A stretch of 64,000 nt of DNA from Toxoplasma gondii ME49 (GCF_000006565.2 NC_031469.1:1067245-1131244); one strand, 5' to 3'. Counted from the first letter of the stretch, positions 48,474-61,450 are shown. The notes: generated by a model not told the origin, from the sequence alone. Translations and numbers: made by a program.

Positions 48474-51443
48474 ATTGATGGACGAGAGGGTACACACGGC
48501 GAGCGTTAAGATGGAGCAGCAGTGCCCGGAGAGCGACAGGCGGGACTCTTTTGGGTCGATGCAAGCGACTGCACATTGGAGTGTAGAGGTACAGGCCTCG
48601 TGTGTTTGCGCGCGTCTCCCGAGACTCTGCAGGATTATTGACAAATGTTCTCTTCAGCGTTTCTCTGATCTGCTTCTGAAAAACGTCCATACACATATTT
48701 ATATATATTTATATATATTTATATATTTATATATATAAATATCTATCTATCTATCTATATATATATATATATTTATATGCATATGTGGATGTGCCCGGAT
48801 GTGTGTCTGCATACTTTTGTGTTTCCAGTGAAGAGATTCGTGTTTGCCGAGTATCTTCATGCACAAGTGCGGAGGGCTCCCTGTGATGCGTTCAACTGTC
48901 TCGTGGACAAGTCGGAGGAATGTTTCGTTTATCCGACATGCGCGTCAATGCGCATGAACTCAAAGGCTTTTTGACACTTCAAGAACTTTCGGTTGTCTTT
49001 TTTGTCTCTCCTTCAGGCATCGCGACGATGATTGGAGTGACGTTCGCTGTTCACTCAAAGGGATACTTCAAGGGCATCCCCCACGGTTTCCTCAGCTGGA
49101 ACTCTTTCGTCGCGAAGAGCATCGTCACGGGGATTCTCTATGGCGTCTTCTCGCGCTTCCTCCGCCACAGCTTCTCGTACTGGGGTAAGACCCAACACAG
49201 TGGGGGTGCCGCTGCATGCGAACGAACTGGAGGACCTCGTGCGTCTTTTTTCTTCCAAATGTCTCTCTTCTGCACCTTCTCCGTCACACTGTCTCCCTTT
49301 CTCTTTGCGTTGCTATGTCCCTCCTCTGCGTCTCCTCTTTCCACCTCTCCCCGCATTTCGCTTCCTTCTCTCCTCCTACCGTGTCCTTTCCCAGGTGAGG
49401 GCATCCTGGGCGACCGTGGCTCTCGTGCTCCTGTCTTCTTCTCCTCTTCGCGTTTTCGCCTGTCCTCATTTTCACCCGTCTTCCAACTCTGTCTCGTCTT
49501 CCTCGTCTCGGCTGTCTCTACAGCCTTTCTGCTGCCTCTTGGTGGCTTTGGCGACCCGCGACGTGTGTGCGTCCTCGCCCTGCGTGACTTGGTTTTTTTC
49601 GTGTGTGTTTTTCGCAGACAAGCGCATCGAAGCCCACTACGAGGCCGGCTCCTCTCCGGAGGTGATCGACAACATGCGGCAGATCTTTTCCTTCCTGCTC
49701 TCGCTGGGCGGCTTCGAGGCCTGCACCTGCCTGTTTATTGTGCAGCTCTTCGGATCTTTCAGCTTCTGCGCTTTCCTCTTCGTCGTCCCCGTCGCCACTC
49801 TGCTGAGAACAGTGGCCCGAGCGCTGCTTCTCGACTATGTGCGCAACGAGGGCGTCTCTCTCGCGACTCTCTCGGCGCTGTACACCAGACAGCGCCTCTT
49901 GGGAGAAGCTGGGGAGGCAGCGGAGCCTCAGACGCATGCAGACAGGCGCCAGAGTGGTTTCTTGACGAAGGCGGCGCTCTGCATGCTCGAGGGACCTCTG
50001 AGCTTCTTCGGCCCTTGCGAACGTGAGAAACGCGTTTTCTAGAGAAAGCTTGCCAGATTTCCTGAACCATCACCCGTTTACCTCCCTGCCCACTGGAGTG
50101 GAAGCTGAAAACGCACAAACAAGCAGGTTTCGGCGACGAAGAACAGGAAGAAGAGGCGTAGCTTTTAGGGTCACAGAAAACAGGTTGCAAAAGACACTTA
50201 CTCACTTGCCCATATGCTACTCGGGAGACTCGAGCGAGGGAGAAAAGGATCTCGCAACTCTTTTGGGATTCCTCGGTTTTTTCCGGAGTCTGTCGAAGAG
50301 CCTGTTTGAAGCACCTCTCGCTGTCTGCGACGATGTGTCTCTGTTTTCAGTCTACGACGAAGACCGCGCTTCGCTCGACGTCGGGTACGAACTACGTTAA
50401 ATGGCGTTCCGTAAACATCTCGTTCTCCCGCGCCCTCTTGTTGTCGCTTTGATGTTCGCACCGTCTCTCCCTTTCTCTCGTCTCTCTTGATTCGAGCCTT
50501 GATCTGTTGTTCTCTTGGCCGCCGACTCTCGCATCAGCACCTGCACATGGGGGTGGAACACAGAAGTCGCCCCATCCACGCATCGAAGCAATCTTTGTAT
50601 GTTGCTCCTTTTGCTTGCTTTTTTCTTCTATCCAGAGCTTCTTCGCTGCACTCTTCGCTGTTGGCGCCTAACAACGAAGCCGACTCGCACTCTTCGTCTC
50701 GCGTCGCGGGTGTGGCGACTAGCTTGCGCCAAATTTCCTTCCGCGTCTCCCAGGCTGCATGCCACACCGTCGACGGCTTCCTCACCTTTGAGTTGTGCGC
50801 CGTCCTCTCGCTGCTGATGTTCCAGTTCAGCCTCGCGCGGTTCTTCCTCCAGAACGCGCTGGTCTTCGCCGTTGCATGCGTGCTGGCCTCCCGGGCCGCG
50901 GAGCTCATCGACTGCTTCCTCCCCAGCTGGGGAGCCTGCCAGGTGGGGCGCAGAACCTCCCGAAACTTCCTGGAAGAAGAGCGAGAGGCGGACGCGCTGG
51001 AGCAAGGAACGAGACACGCATGCAGTGCCGGCACTCAGGAGAACGTGAAGAGCGGAGAGGGGTCGCTCTCCTTCTCGCCGGCGACGACGAAGACTGCGGG
51101 CGTCGACGAGGAGCGAGAAGCTTCCTTCTCGTCCTACTACCAGATCCCTGCGGGAGAAGGCGCGAGAGCAGAGAGAGCGCATGGAGAGAACGACGCGCAC
51201 AGCCGCGACAGATTCTTCTACCGGGAGACGGACGAAGCAGACAGAGATAGCGCGTTCGACGAGCTCCGGAGCGAAGAAGACAGCGAGCCGAGAAAAGCCG
51301 GACGCCAACAGATGGTCGACGAGGCAGAAACGGGCGTCGCGTCCTCGTGGCTGAACATGATCCTCGCTGCGGCGAAGCCGACCGGAGAAGAAGGAGATGA
51401 AGAGGAAGACGGAGAAGAAGATGGAGATGCAGAAGAGGACTGA
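47523..51443 (+). CDS. Unrecognised multi-pass membrane protein, 8 exons
   Basis: Exons: 47523-47856, 48104-48142 (39 bases), 48206-48340, 48829 to about 48882, 49017-49184, 49618-50022, 50351-50384 (34 bases), 50636-51443 (TGA). Phases agree throughout, for 658 residues if the fourth exon ends at 48882; two other donors (48897, 48921) also fit. The N-terminus (about 1-112) is soluble, with Ser/Ala/Glu-rich sequence and no signal peptide. Hydrophobic segments follow: around VEALVLVAYSFL, IATMIGVTFAV, VTGILYGVFSRFL, a long block ACTCLFIVQLFGSFSFCAF through FVVPVATLL, and LCAVLSLLMFQFSLARFFL with FAVACVLAS. The C-terminal roughly 170 residues are hydrophilic and end in an acidic run of Glu, Asp and Gly. 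The topology suggests an ER or endomembrane protein with a long cytosolic acidic tail. I do not recognise a family. Confidence 0.78.
47895..47975. repeat. (TA)n tracts in the first intron of the membrane-protein gene
   Basis: TA runs at about 47895-47919 and 47951-47971, within the intron 47857-48103. Confidence 0.85.
48415..48785. repeat. Long (TA)n and TATT/TATC tracts, third intron
   Basis: TA run at about 48420-48465, then TATTTATA and CTAT units at 48690-48778, the latter ending about 50 bases before the acceptor at 48828. Confidence 0.85.
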
Positions 51444-51801
51444 GCTTCTTAAGTGTGTGGGGAGAAACAGTGCCGGGCGCGCATCTTGCTGGGCGTTTCC
51501 GTCCATCGAATTCGCAGACATCACGGCAATCCAAAAGAGAGAGAACACCCGAGAAGTCTCCATCGAAGGGGAAGACTGCAGAGAGGAGAAAACGAAAAAC
51601 AACCCCCACATGTGGACGTCGGGCATGGGGCCTGTCGTGGGTCTGGAGAAGGCGATGCTGCGCGGCCGCTGTGCGAGGCACTTTGTTTTTTTATTCTTCG
51701 TTCAGCTACAGGGGCAGCGGCGGCGTGTCGTACTCCGGGTGAACAGAGAGCGGAAGACGCGAAGCCGACGCGCTGCCGAACGAGAAGCTGGCGATGCACG
51801 G

Positions 51802-51819
51802 GAGGTGTACATACACCTC
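51802..51819. repeat. Extended palindromic motif, 8-base arms
   Basis: GAGGTGTA-CA-TACACCTC: perfect 8-base inverted arms around a CA core, in the spacer just downstream of the membrane-protein gene. Confidence 0.88.
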
Positions 51820-52140
51820 GCAGGCAAAGACCCGAAGGCGGACGAGCTCCGACGGCGGAGCAATGTAGGCAAGGTTGCTTCCTCAGAGAAGCGGAAAGAC
51901 AAATGTGAGATTTTCGAGCGAAGAAGGGCAAAACCTGTGTGGAATGCGCCGAAGGAGACTGCGAAACGAAGCCCAGAGGACGGACGTGATATAGAGGACG
52001 ACTCTCGCTGTGGACGGAGGAAAGTAAATCTCGTCAGCAGAGGTTTCTCTGCCGGTTTCGGAAAGGGACGATCCACTCGAGAAGGACACAGTGACAGAGG
52101 AAGAAATGAAAGACAGCCGCCATACCATAACCGCCTGGCG

Positions 52141-55100
52141 TCTGGGGTGTCTATATACACTCCAGACCGAGGGGGGCTTCGGATGTACAGACATCGCCGG
52201 CTTGAGATGCGCAGCGCGTTGTGTGTGCGTCGGGGCTTCGTTTCAACTGAAACGAGGGTGCCGAGGAACGCATTCGTCGAGCAGCTTTTCGTTCATTCGA
52301 AGAGAAATCGACGGCGTGCCATGGCGTAGCAGAAGAGTCTGCGGACCGAGGAGGCAGAGACTTTCTCGGCGACTCGGGACCTGCCGGCTTTTTCTTTGGA
52401 CTTGCAAAGAAACAGAGCGCAGGGAGAAGACGTGGAAAGTGACCAGTTAACGCAACTTTGCGGGAGAGACAAGGAAGTGGAGAGACACCTAACAAAAAGA
52501 CCAGAGGTGTGAGGAGCAGCCCCGCGAAGACGCAGTGGAGAAAGTCTCTGGACGTCCCGGTGTACAGCGAAGATTCGAGAACTGAAGACAGTGTGTGAGG
52601 CCGTCCATGTCCCGGGCTCAGGCTTATATCGCCAGTCGACAGCGTGCGTCAAGTTCCTACCTTTCTCGCGTTTTTATTATGCCCCCCCCTCCCCCCCAGA
52701 ACGAAAAGCTTCCTGTTTGAGCAATTTTGGAGACTCCCCCGTCCACAGTGTACAGTTCACCTCGCATGGTATGGGGTAGGCGCACCTGAATTTTCGGGTG
52801 TGTACCTCCTTCAGCCGAACTGGGTGACCGTCCTTGAGGTGTGTCTCGCGCATGTCTCGTGCTGCGTGTGACGCGCCTGGATCGCTGCCTGGTATTCATC
52901 TTTTCCTGTTTTTTCGCATGTCTGGCGCGTCCCGGCGACGTCGTCCTCCCGGTGTGAGACCCGGTGTCTCCTCCAGCCTAGGGGGGAGGGGAGGGGAGAA
53001 ATGACTACCCAAATCCTCCCCTTCAGTGTCGCGGCGTGTAGGATCTGTACAGTTCGTGACCGGGTGTCCGATGGGAGGTCCGAAAAAGGCAGACAGGAGA
53101 AGACCGCAAAAGGACGCGTGGGCGACTTCCAATGCACGCGCCTGCGCGGGAGTCTGTTTCTCTGCTGTTTCTCGTTTTTCTCGTTGAGAGAGAGCGCACA
53201 ATGCAGCTGAAAAGCAGCAGCGTGTTCAGAGGGGATCGTAGGAATTGAGGCATTGTCGATTTCTGCCGCGTTCCTTCGAGTTTTTTCAGACCACTTTGTT
53301 TCAACGCTATGTACAATACTCCCCGTTTGTTTCTGTGGAGGCGACGCATGCGCTCGCACCTTCTTTGTGGCAGTATAGACGCGAGACGTCGCAGAAAAAT
53401 ATTCCTTTGTAGTAAAAGAACCGCCGTCCCTGCAGAAGACAAGCGCATCGACTCTTAAGGGTTGAACTCTCGAAAGACACGTGAACACTAACCTTCGTAA
53501 ACATAGTGATATATATATATATATATATATCACTATGTTTTCCAGGGAGCGGGCCGTTCCTGTCAACAGCACTATATTGATTCATATGTATACCCATATG
53601 CGTGGTATGTGCGTTGGATTACAACCGCGTTCTGTTGACGAAAGACTAAATTCACACAGGCCTGCATATCGGCTACACCACAGCATTTTTGTGAGTTCTT
53701 GAACTTGCCAGGACGATTGCTGAAGCTGCAAACTGCCGGCAGGAAGAAGCCACCTGAGCACCCGGCGTTTCGAGTGTACATTCACCCTCAGGAGCGAAGG
53801 CCTGGCAAAGGCACCCACGGCATTCGTGGACTTTTCTTGTTTCCAATATGTTAGAGTACTCGAGGGAACGTCTGGAAATATCCTTATTCGTACTGTGTAA
53901 CAGAGAGTCGCGCCTGAGTTGTTCTCCGGTACTGGCTGCCTGTCGACTCGCATGTGGCTCGTGAGTCTCTCAACAACTAGCGGAGTGCTTGTGCGCTGGT
54001 GGCACAAAAGTGTGCCATCCAGTAAGGTGCGTGGAAACTGTCCAGTCACGAGAGAAAGCGCGACGAAGCGAGGAAATCAGGAGTACTTGACTCGAGTGAA
54101 ATCATGGAAGAAGGGGGTTCTAGCGAGTCGAAAGTGAACGAGGAAACACTCAAAGAGAAGGGCGACTCACGGGACTGTTCGACATTCAGTAAATGCCTTT
54201 TTGAAGTCGAAACACAGTTGTTACGTCACTCACAGTTGCTGCTCCACAGACACACAAATCGAATCTTCGAAGGTCCAGGGGAGAGGAGCTATGTAGATAC
54301 AAGTGTAGACGCATATGGACAGTCTTGGAGAGGAAGTAGATTTCTGAGCATTCGTGAGATTGCGTTTCGCTATGAACGTTTGAGAAGGGGGGAAATTCTT
54401 CTGGTGTGCCCTCCCTTGCTTTCGGAGAGGCCGAAGTGTATGTACACCCGAAGGACCGGTCGTTAGGTCTCTACAGGCAGGCTGGAAAGAGAGACGCCTC
54501 TCTCCTTTCCCCTGCGTGTTCTTGTTCGTGGAAGAGAGTCAGAAAAGTAGAGAGAGGAGGGAGAAATGACGGAGGGGAGAAGGCGAAAGGGAAGAGCAGA
54601 AAAGAAGAGAGAAAAAGATCCGTTGTGGAACGCCACCCGCCGACTGCCCCCGAGAGTCAGCGTGTCTCTTCAGCCCCTTCTGTGCAAAGTTCACCAATGG
54701 ATGCCTTGGAGGTGGCCACAGACACCATGGAGACAAGAAAAAAAGATGAAAACGAACAAAAGGTTCTGGGATTGCGTTCTCCGTTTCTTCATCTTCCTTC
54801 GAACAAAGAGACTCGAGGCTCTGCGTTTCTGGCTACACATCGGTCTGTCTCTGAGGAAACAACACATCGTAGAGAAGTTAGTTCACCGCTGTGCCTCTTG
54901 ACATATTCCACGCTCTCTCTCCGCGGCGCACCTTCCTCGGAATTCTGCTTTGAATTCGTTCTTTTCCTCTTTATCTTGGATAGCAACGACGCTTTCGAGG
55001 AACCCAGTCTCAGGCGTGTCTCCTTCGAGCGACGAAAGACGACGTCTCTGCGTCCCCCGTTTTCCTTGCTTCTTCTGTTTCCCCTCCCATTTCGCATGGC

Positions 55101-55372
55101 AATTCTGTAGAAATGAACCTTCCAGACGTCGTTTCAACATGTTTTTTCGTCTCCTCCTCGCTCGCGTCAGATCGAGTGTATGTACACACTGTTATCAAAA
55201 CATGTGGTGTGTGGACAACTGTACGCGTACTTTTGGGGTGCTCCAGTCATTTCTGACTTCCTCCTTTGTGCACTGAAGCGTTCCGAGCCATTTTGCGGAC
55301 TCCGCGTCCTTTCGAGGAGAGAAGACGTGGTGGTTCTGACCTCTCTTGACGCCGACTCGGTGTATGTACACT
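52141..55372. repeat. Cluster of degenerate GGTGT-N4-ACACC palindromes
   Basis: Members at 52141-52166 (longer 26-base imperfect inverted repeat, one arm mismatch), 52747-52761, 53773-53786, 54435-54448 (AGTGTATGTACACC), 55175-55188 (AGTGTATGTACACA) and 55359-55372 (GGTGTATGTACACT). Orientation cannot be assigned because each is near-symmetrical. Confidence 0.75.
53499..53540. repeat. 42-bp perfect palindrome with a (TA) core
   Basis: Arms AAACATAGTG and CACTATGTTT flank 22 bases of alternating AT. The whole 42 bases equal their own reverse complement, so the strand could extrude as a hairpin or cruciform. Confidence 0.93.
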
Positions 55373-55887
55373 TCGGTCTGTCCTCCCGCGTGTGTCGGAT
55401 GCCATGCTTGTCGCGTCCTCTCATTCTGGACTTTCTCCGGTCTTCTCTTCCAAAAATGGCGGAAGTGTAGGTCTCTTGTGACCTTCTTGTCTTCTTGCCG
55501 CTTCCTGCCTCCCCTTTTCTCCGAAGTCTTCGATATTCCTGCTTCTCAGTCTCTCCTGGCGCCTCTTCTCTCTCCTCTCGAGCTGCGGCCAGCGTTTCTC
55601 TCTAGCGTCTGCTGCTCTTGTTTTCCGCCTCTCAGTCCTCTTCTGTCTTCTATCCGGTTTTTTTCTCGGCAACCCACTTTCCCTCAACGCCTTCTTTCTC
55701 CAGTCGACAGCACTATTCTCGCTCTTCCCCTTCTCCTTTCTCCCTTGCCTCATTTTCTTCGCGCTTCTTAGTGCTCCCTTCCTGCTGTATCACGTTCCTT
55801 CTCTGCCTGCCTCGTTTCCTCTTCTCCCTTTACACCGTTCTCCGCTTCTTTCTTCTCCGTTTCTCCGTCTTATCGGCTTTTTTCAAA

Positions 55888-58122
55888 ATGCATGCACCGA
55901 GTCGCTCTTCAGCCGGTGGCGGGTCGCCTTCGGAGGTGTGCCCGCCGCTTCAGGGCGCAGCGGCTTCTTCGCACTCCCCTCCCTCTCAGGTCGACTCTGC
56001 TCAGGAGACAGGCGCCTCCGCGTTTGCTTCTTCCTTCTCTACAGCGGCTCTTAGATCGCATGCGTCGTCCTCGGCCTCTCTGGGGGCTTCTGGCGCTGCT
56101 TCTCTTCCCCACTCCTCTCGCGTCCCTTCCGACGACACTCAGACTCGCGTCTCCATCTTTAACCTGCTGCCGCCTTCCGCTTGTCGAGCCATCTCCTACC
56201 TCCTCGTCTGTGGCCTCTCTCTCTCTGCGCTCTCTTCCCTCGCGACATATTTCCACGTCGCGGTCCTCCAAGTCATTCTCTTCGGCATCGCTCTTTCCTA
56301 CGCTCTCGCCTTCCTCTCGCTCGCTAGACAGGTAACGGGCAGGCTGGAGGCCGAGCAGGTCCTTGGAAAAAGAGAGATATCCGCGAACGCTTCGTCTTTG
56401 CTGCTGAGGTTTCTGTAGCAGGGCGACCAAGTGGTGACTCATCGCGCTTCTTGTGCGAGGGGAAGAATCGCTCTTTCCAACTCTGCCTTCGCACCCTGTC
56501 TGAGCACAGGGGTGCATGTGGATTTGGGTCTCCTTTTTGTACTGTCTCTTGGAGCAATCTTAGCATCTATATATGGATAGCAAAAGCATATCAATACTAC
56601 TGTCTCAAAGATGATCCCTCTCATGACGATGGGACTTCTCTTCTAGACAACAGACAGTATTGAGGCTTCTTCGCTTCTCCTTTTTCGCCTCTGTCTTTGT
56701 TTTTGGCGGCCTCCCGAGAACGATACAGGAGTTCCTGTCGCTGGCGTTCCTTGTCCTTCCTTTTTCTGATCCCAGGAGGCGACAGCAGCTGCAGGACTCC
56801 TCCTCGCCGCTTCTTTTCTTCTTCTTTGTCTCTCCGTTCTCTTCCTCCTCTTAGTGACGTCCTTCTCTCTCTCCATCTTCTGCAGTCTATGCTCTCGCGT
56901 CCTCGTTCGCCTGTCGTCTGCTTTTCCTGTTCTTCTCCCTCGTCTCTTCCTCTCCATTACGTTGTCCTCGTTTGCAGTTTGTGCGGTGATTCAGTGTAGA
57001 GGCATTCTTATCCACTGTTTGTTTGACTTTTGAGGTGATTCGAGGCGGCGATGTCCTCCCCTTTTCCCTACGAAGGGACTGTCTCGGCGTGAGGAAAGTG
57101 ACCTCGCGTTCTCGTTTCGTCTGAGCTTCGAAGAAGCTGCCGTGTGGAGCTTTTCTCTCGTTTCCGTGCTTGTTTTTCTCGGTTCAGCCCAAAGGTGTTC
57201 CTTTTTCTCGACTGCATGCGTCTGCGCTCAGGCAGACGGTTTGATAGGTCCGAAAGTGGGCATCTTGCCTCTAGACGAACTGATGCCTGCTCTTGAGCAG
57301 CGCGCGCGAGTCCCTGCCTCTCCCCATGTCAAATTCGTCATGAAGGCAGTGCACCAAGTAGCCACCCTTGTCTGCCGCAACAAAAGCAACGTTCTCGTAA
57401 GCGGTGCGGAAGACGGCAGAGACAGCGAGAGCGAGACAAAACGACAGAAAGAGGAGTGAAGGGAGGAAAGACAGAGAGGAGAAGTGGAGAGGCAGGAAGC
57501 GGGAGAAAGCGATCCGGAAGTGACAGGCAGCGAGAGGAAGAGGATTACAGAATCTAAATACACCTCAGACGTCCACTTCAGACACACACCCACACAGATA
57601 CAGAGAGAGACATATATGCATATAAGAGAGAAAGGGAGATCAAGAAGAGGGACGAAGGAAAGAGGAGGTAAACTGCGGTGCTCGGACTGAAGAGAGATCA
57701 AGTCTCCGTCGCTGTCGATGCCCAGTCCCTTTTGCTTTCTTTCTCTTCTTTCTTCGAGCTCCTGGTTCTGCCCTTTTTCGCTTCATGTTCCTCTCTCGCA
57801 TTGCTGCTGACGTGCTCTCGAGTTCGTCTCTGGACGGAATTTCCGATTGCCTCTCTGTCCCTCTTTTCACCTTTTTCCTTTTTTCGTAGCCAAGTCACTT
57901 GGCGTACGGGGGAGTAGCGATTTCCATCTTCTGCGCGGGTCTCTCGTTCACTGCTTTGGGCTGGCCTCGTGCGCTATGGCAAACAGCATGCTTCGCTGCT
58001 CTCTACGTCGAGTACCTCGCCTTCCGATACATGGCCCGCGATTTCCTGTCTTTTCAGTGGTAAACAGGCAAACTCGAGATGTGTGAGACACCACGTTCTC
58101 TGAACTGTCACAACCTGCACGA

Positions 58123-58166
<44 letters not shown>

Positions 58167-61100
58167 TCGTCTTCAACTCCCTATATACAGACAGCCAAAC
58201 AACTCTACTGGCGCAAAAATATATGTATATATATTTATATGAATATATATATATATATATATTCATATATATTCATATGTATACATATGTATCTATGTAT
58301 CTTTATATATATATATATATATATGTCTATGTATAAACGTGTAAAGGGAGATATGTGTAGACAAATAGCCGTGCGTGGAGACTTGTTTGCTGTAGTCTAG
58401 ACTTTGTACAGACACATTAGAGCAATGTACAGGTAGACGCAGAGATCCGTAGGTGTCGACCTGTGGAGGAATGTTAACGTTGTGAAACTGTCCATGTTTT
58501 CTCCAGGGATGTATTGTTGCTCGAGTGCGGCTTCATCGCCGTCTGTGCCTCGCCGTGCTCGACAGCGGCTACGCCGTTTGCTGCAGGAGTGTCGGTGATG
58601 TCTTTTCGTCTTCTGGCTTTCAAGCTTCTCTTCTGTTCAGGGATCTGTAAACTCGGTGAGAAAGAGCGAGAGGTCACCTCGACGATCAAGACACGATTCG
58701 ACTTACACGATTTCACGGAAAGTTAACCACTGTACAGACATCGTCAGCAAGAGCGCAAGATCGGAGCAAGAAAAAGAAAAGAAGCAGGTCACGCAAACGC
58801 TGATCCGCGATGCTGCTCCTTCCTTTCTGGGTTCGGTGTCTTGGTCACCGTCTCGCAACGAAGGTCGAGGAAGTTTCTGTAGAAGCAGAGATGGTTATTT
58901 GCTACGCTTGCTCTGTGTCGTCGAACTCGCGGTGTTTGTGTGCAGCTTTTTGTATGCTCGTGTGATGCAAGAGAGTGTGATGAGACGCGTCTGCGCACTG
59001 GACGGATGAAGGCGAGTTTGCGTTGCAACGTTTGGTTTAGTGCAAAGGTGACTGGGGCGTCTGGAGATTCAACGCTTCCTGTTCGTCTCGGTAGAACACA
59101 CGCAAGGCGAAGAGCCTGGGGAACGGCTTTGAGATGAAGGAGAAGGCGAACAGTTCTTTGCCGAAAAAACAGAGAGGAACTGCAGTTATGAGGCAGAAGC
59201 GACTCGGAGGCACAGGATGCTGATCGCGTTTGGAGTCGCTGATTTTTCTCGTGGATACAAAGAGACGTTCTTGCCGCCTCCACGCTGGGCCGATCTCAGT
59301 TTTCGGCGAATCGAGTTAATCTGCATCGGAGGCAAACAGAGCGCCTTTCACACCACCCGTTGCTCTGTCTCTGCATGCGTTTCCAGCATCTGGAGATCAA
59401 AAGTGGAGTTCGTTCACGGCGATGAACTACCACTACTGGACTCAGCCTCTGCCCAACTTTGTCTCATGTGAGTCTGGAGAAAGGAGAAAAATCAGTCGAA
59501 GGCGGACAGCGGAAAAACAAAAAACACAAAAGGCAGGGGAACGTGCGACAGAAAGACAGAAGGATGTTGAACTGTAAACGCAAGAGAAGCTGATTGCACT
59601 TTCAGCTCCCGACGCAGCCGAGTACCAGACAAAGGCCTTGTGCATTCCTGTCATCTCGTCTATCGAAGATCAGTGAGACGCCGCAGCTGGAATGCATTCA
59701 TAACAACGTTGTGAAAGCACGGTCATGAAATGAGCATACGATCGTTTACACGTTTCTCGTTAACGGTGAATGGATCTGTGTATCTGCAGATCCCCTTAGA
59801 CCTAGTTGCATCTCTCTACTTCTATATCTTTATCTGTGTAAACTTCTGGCCATCTCCATCTGCGCCCATCCCCCCACCGATTCATCGAAATCTATTTTTC
59901 TATCCGTCTGTCTACGGATCTATCGATTCATCTGTCAATGCGTGTCTCTCTTGATGGATCTATCGATGTATCGGTCAGTCTTCATTTTTTCTTTATGTAG
60001 CTGCGTCTGTTGTCTCTGCCAGTGTCTTCCACACTGTCGCTCTGCAGCTCCTTCGACGTCTTTTTTCCTCTTTTGCCTCTCCATTTGTGCGTCTGATGTG
60101 TGCGTGAGTGGAGGCATGCAGAGCGCCTTCAGCTGGGAGTTGTGGATGTGCTTTGGAAAAGTTTTTTCTCATCGTTTTTTCTTTTTTCTCTGCGTTTTGG
60201 CTTTTTGCAGGGCACAGCTATTGGGGGGGCAACAAGCGGCTGCAAGCGATAGGCGCTGTCACTTTCGAGGTCCGCAAAACTGCAGAGGGCAGGCAAGAAG
60301 CAAAGAAGAAGAGAGAAGAGACAGAGGAAATCAAAGGACAGAATGCACGAGCAAGAGATGAAAGAAAGATAGAGAACTAACGAAACTCTCAAGCAGGTAA
60401 GAGAAAGCGAGACAATGAAAGAAAGAGAGCGAAAGACAGGCCGAGAAAAAGTTCCCGACAGAGGACCGCGAGCTCTGTGTAATTGTTGTGTTGCAGATCC
60501 TCGGACCTCTTCTTATTCTCTTCGGACGTTGGGGACGCATCGTCGCTTTCTTCTGCTTCGTCCGTAAGTCGGGCAACTGGGACGGCGGAGTGGAGAGAGA
60601 AAACAAGGAAGGCTGATCGAAGCGAAGGCCGGTTGAAGAGTGAGAAAGAGGGAGAGGGGCTTGAGGGATGTGAGAGAAGACAAAGACCGCAAAGATGGCA
60701 TCAGCTGAAGTCTTCAAAATAGCATAGCAACACTGTATGCGCACCTGCGGTCACTATCCCAGATAGAAAGAAACAATAGTTTACGTCTGCTCAGATCCAC
60801 ATTAACGTGTACATATATATATATATATATGTGTATATGTATATATGGAGATATATACGTATGTATGCAGACATGAGTGAACCTGGATACATGTATACTC
60901 TTGCCTAGAAATATATCTGGTTACTCTTATAAGGCTGATATGAATGTCAGTTCGGGGTACTGTTGTGCACGCTTTTTCTCAGTGTTGATTGTTTCGATTT
61001 ATGTGACGGGGAATTACGGCTTCTTCAACATCCTTTCTTGCGTCGTTTGTCTCGCTCTCTTGGACGATTCGCTTCTTCTCTTCAAGTTCCCCTCCCCTCT

Positions 61101-61450
61101 CGAGAACGCTGTAAGCCTCCAAGAAAATCCACAGCGAAAACGAAGAACGCTCAGACAAGGACAGATCTCCGTACTCGCAGTCTTGCAGATAAAAAAGGAG
61201 GGAAGTTGTGGTCACAGGGACACAACGAGCATGTTTCCTGTCCATATATATTTGTGTGCTCGCATGCACTGTGTGTCCATATATATATATATATATACAT
61301 ATATGTAAAAAAAGAAGTACCTCTGGAGTGGAGTTGCCTACACACACATATATATCTATATCTATCTATATATATATCTATATCTATCTATATATATATC
61401 TATATCTATCTATATATATATATCTATATATCTATATATCTATATATCTA

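Larger units (their letters stand above)
51444..55887. other. Spacer rich in degenerate palindromes, between the membrane-protein and LMF genes
   Basis: 4.4 kb with no gene I can support. It probably holds the 3' UTR of the left gene and a long leader of the right gene; the last 450 bases before 55888 are CT-rich. A 120-codon frame at 54104-54466 (+) has a natural-looking start but no family resemblance. The interval carries seven members of the GGTGT-N4-ACACC palindrome family and the 42-bp palindrome at 53499-53540. Confidence 0.6.

Noticed and set aside
51397..52329. 310-codon plus-strand frame
   Set aside because: Starts inside the acidic tail of the upstream gene in another frame, is Arg/Lys/Glu-rich from purine bias, and spans palindromic motifs; likely 3' UTR.
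54104..54466. 120-codon plus-strand frame with a plausible ATG
   Set aside because: No recognised family, no supporting splice sites, and it ends across a palindromic motif; possible but unsupported.
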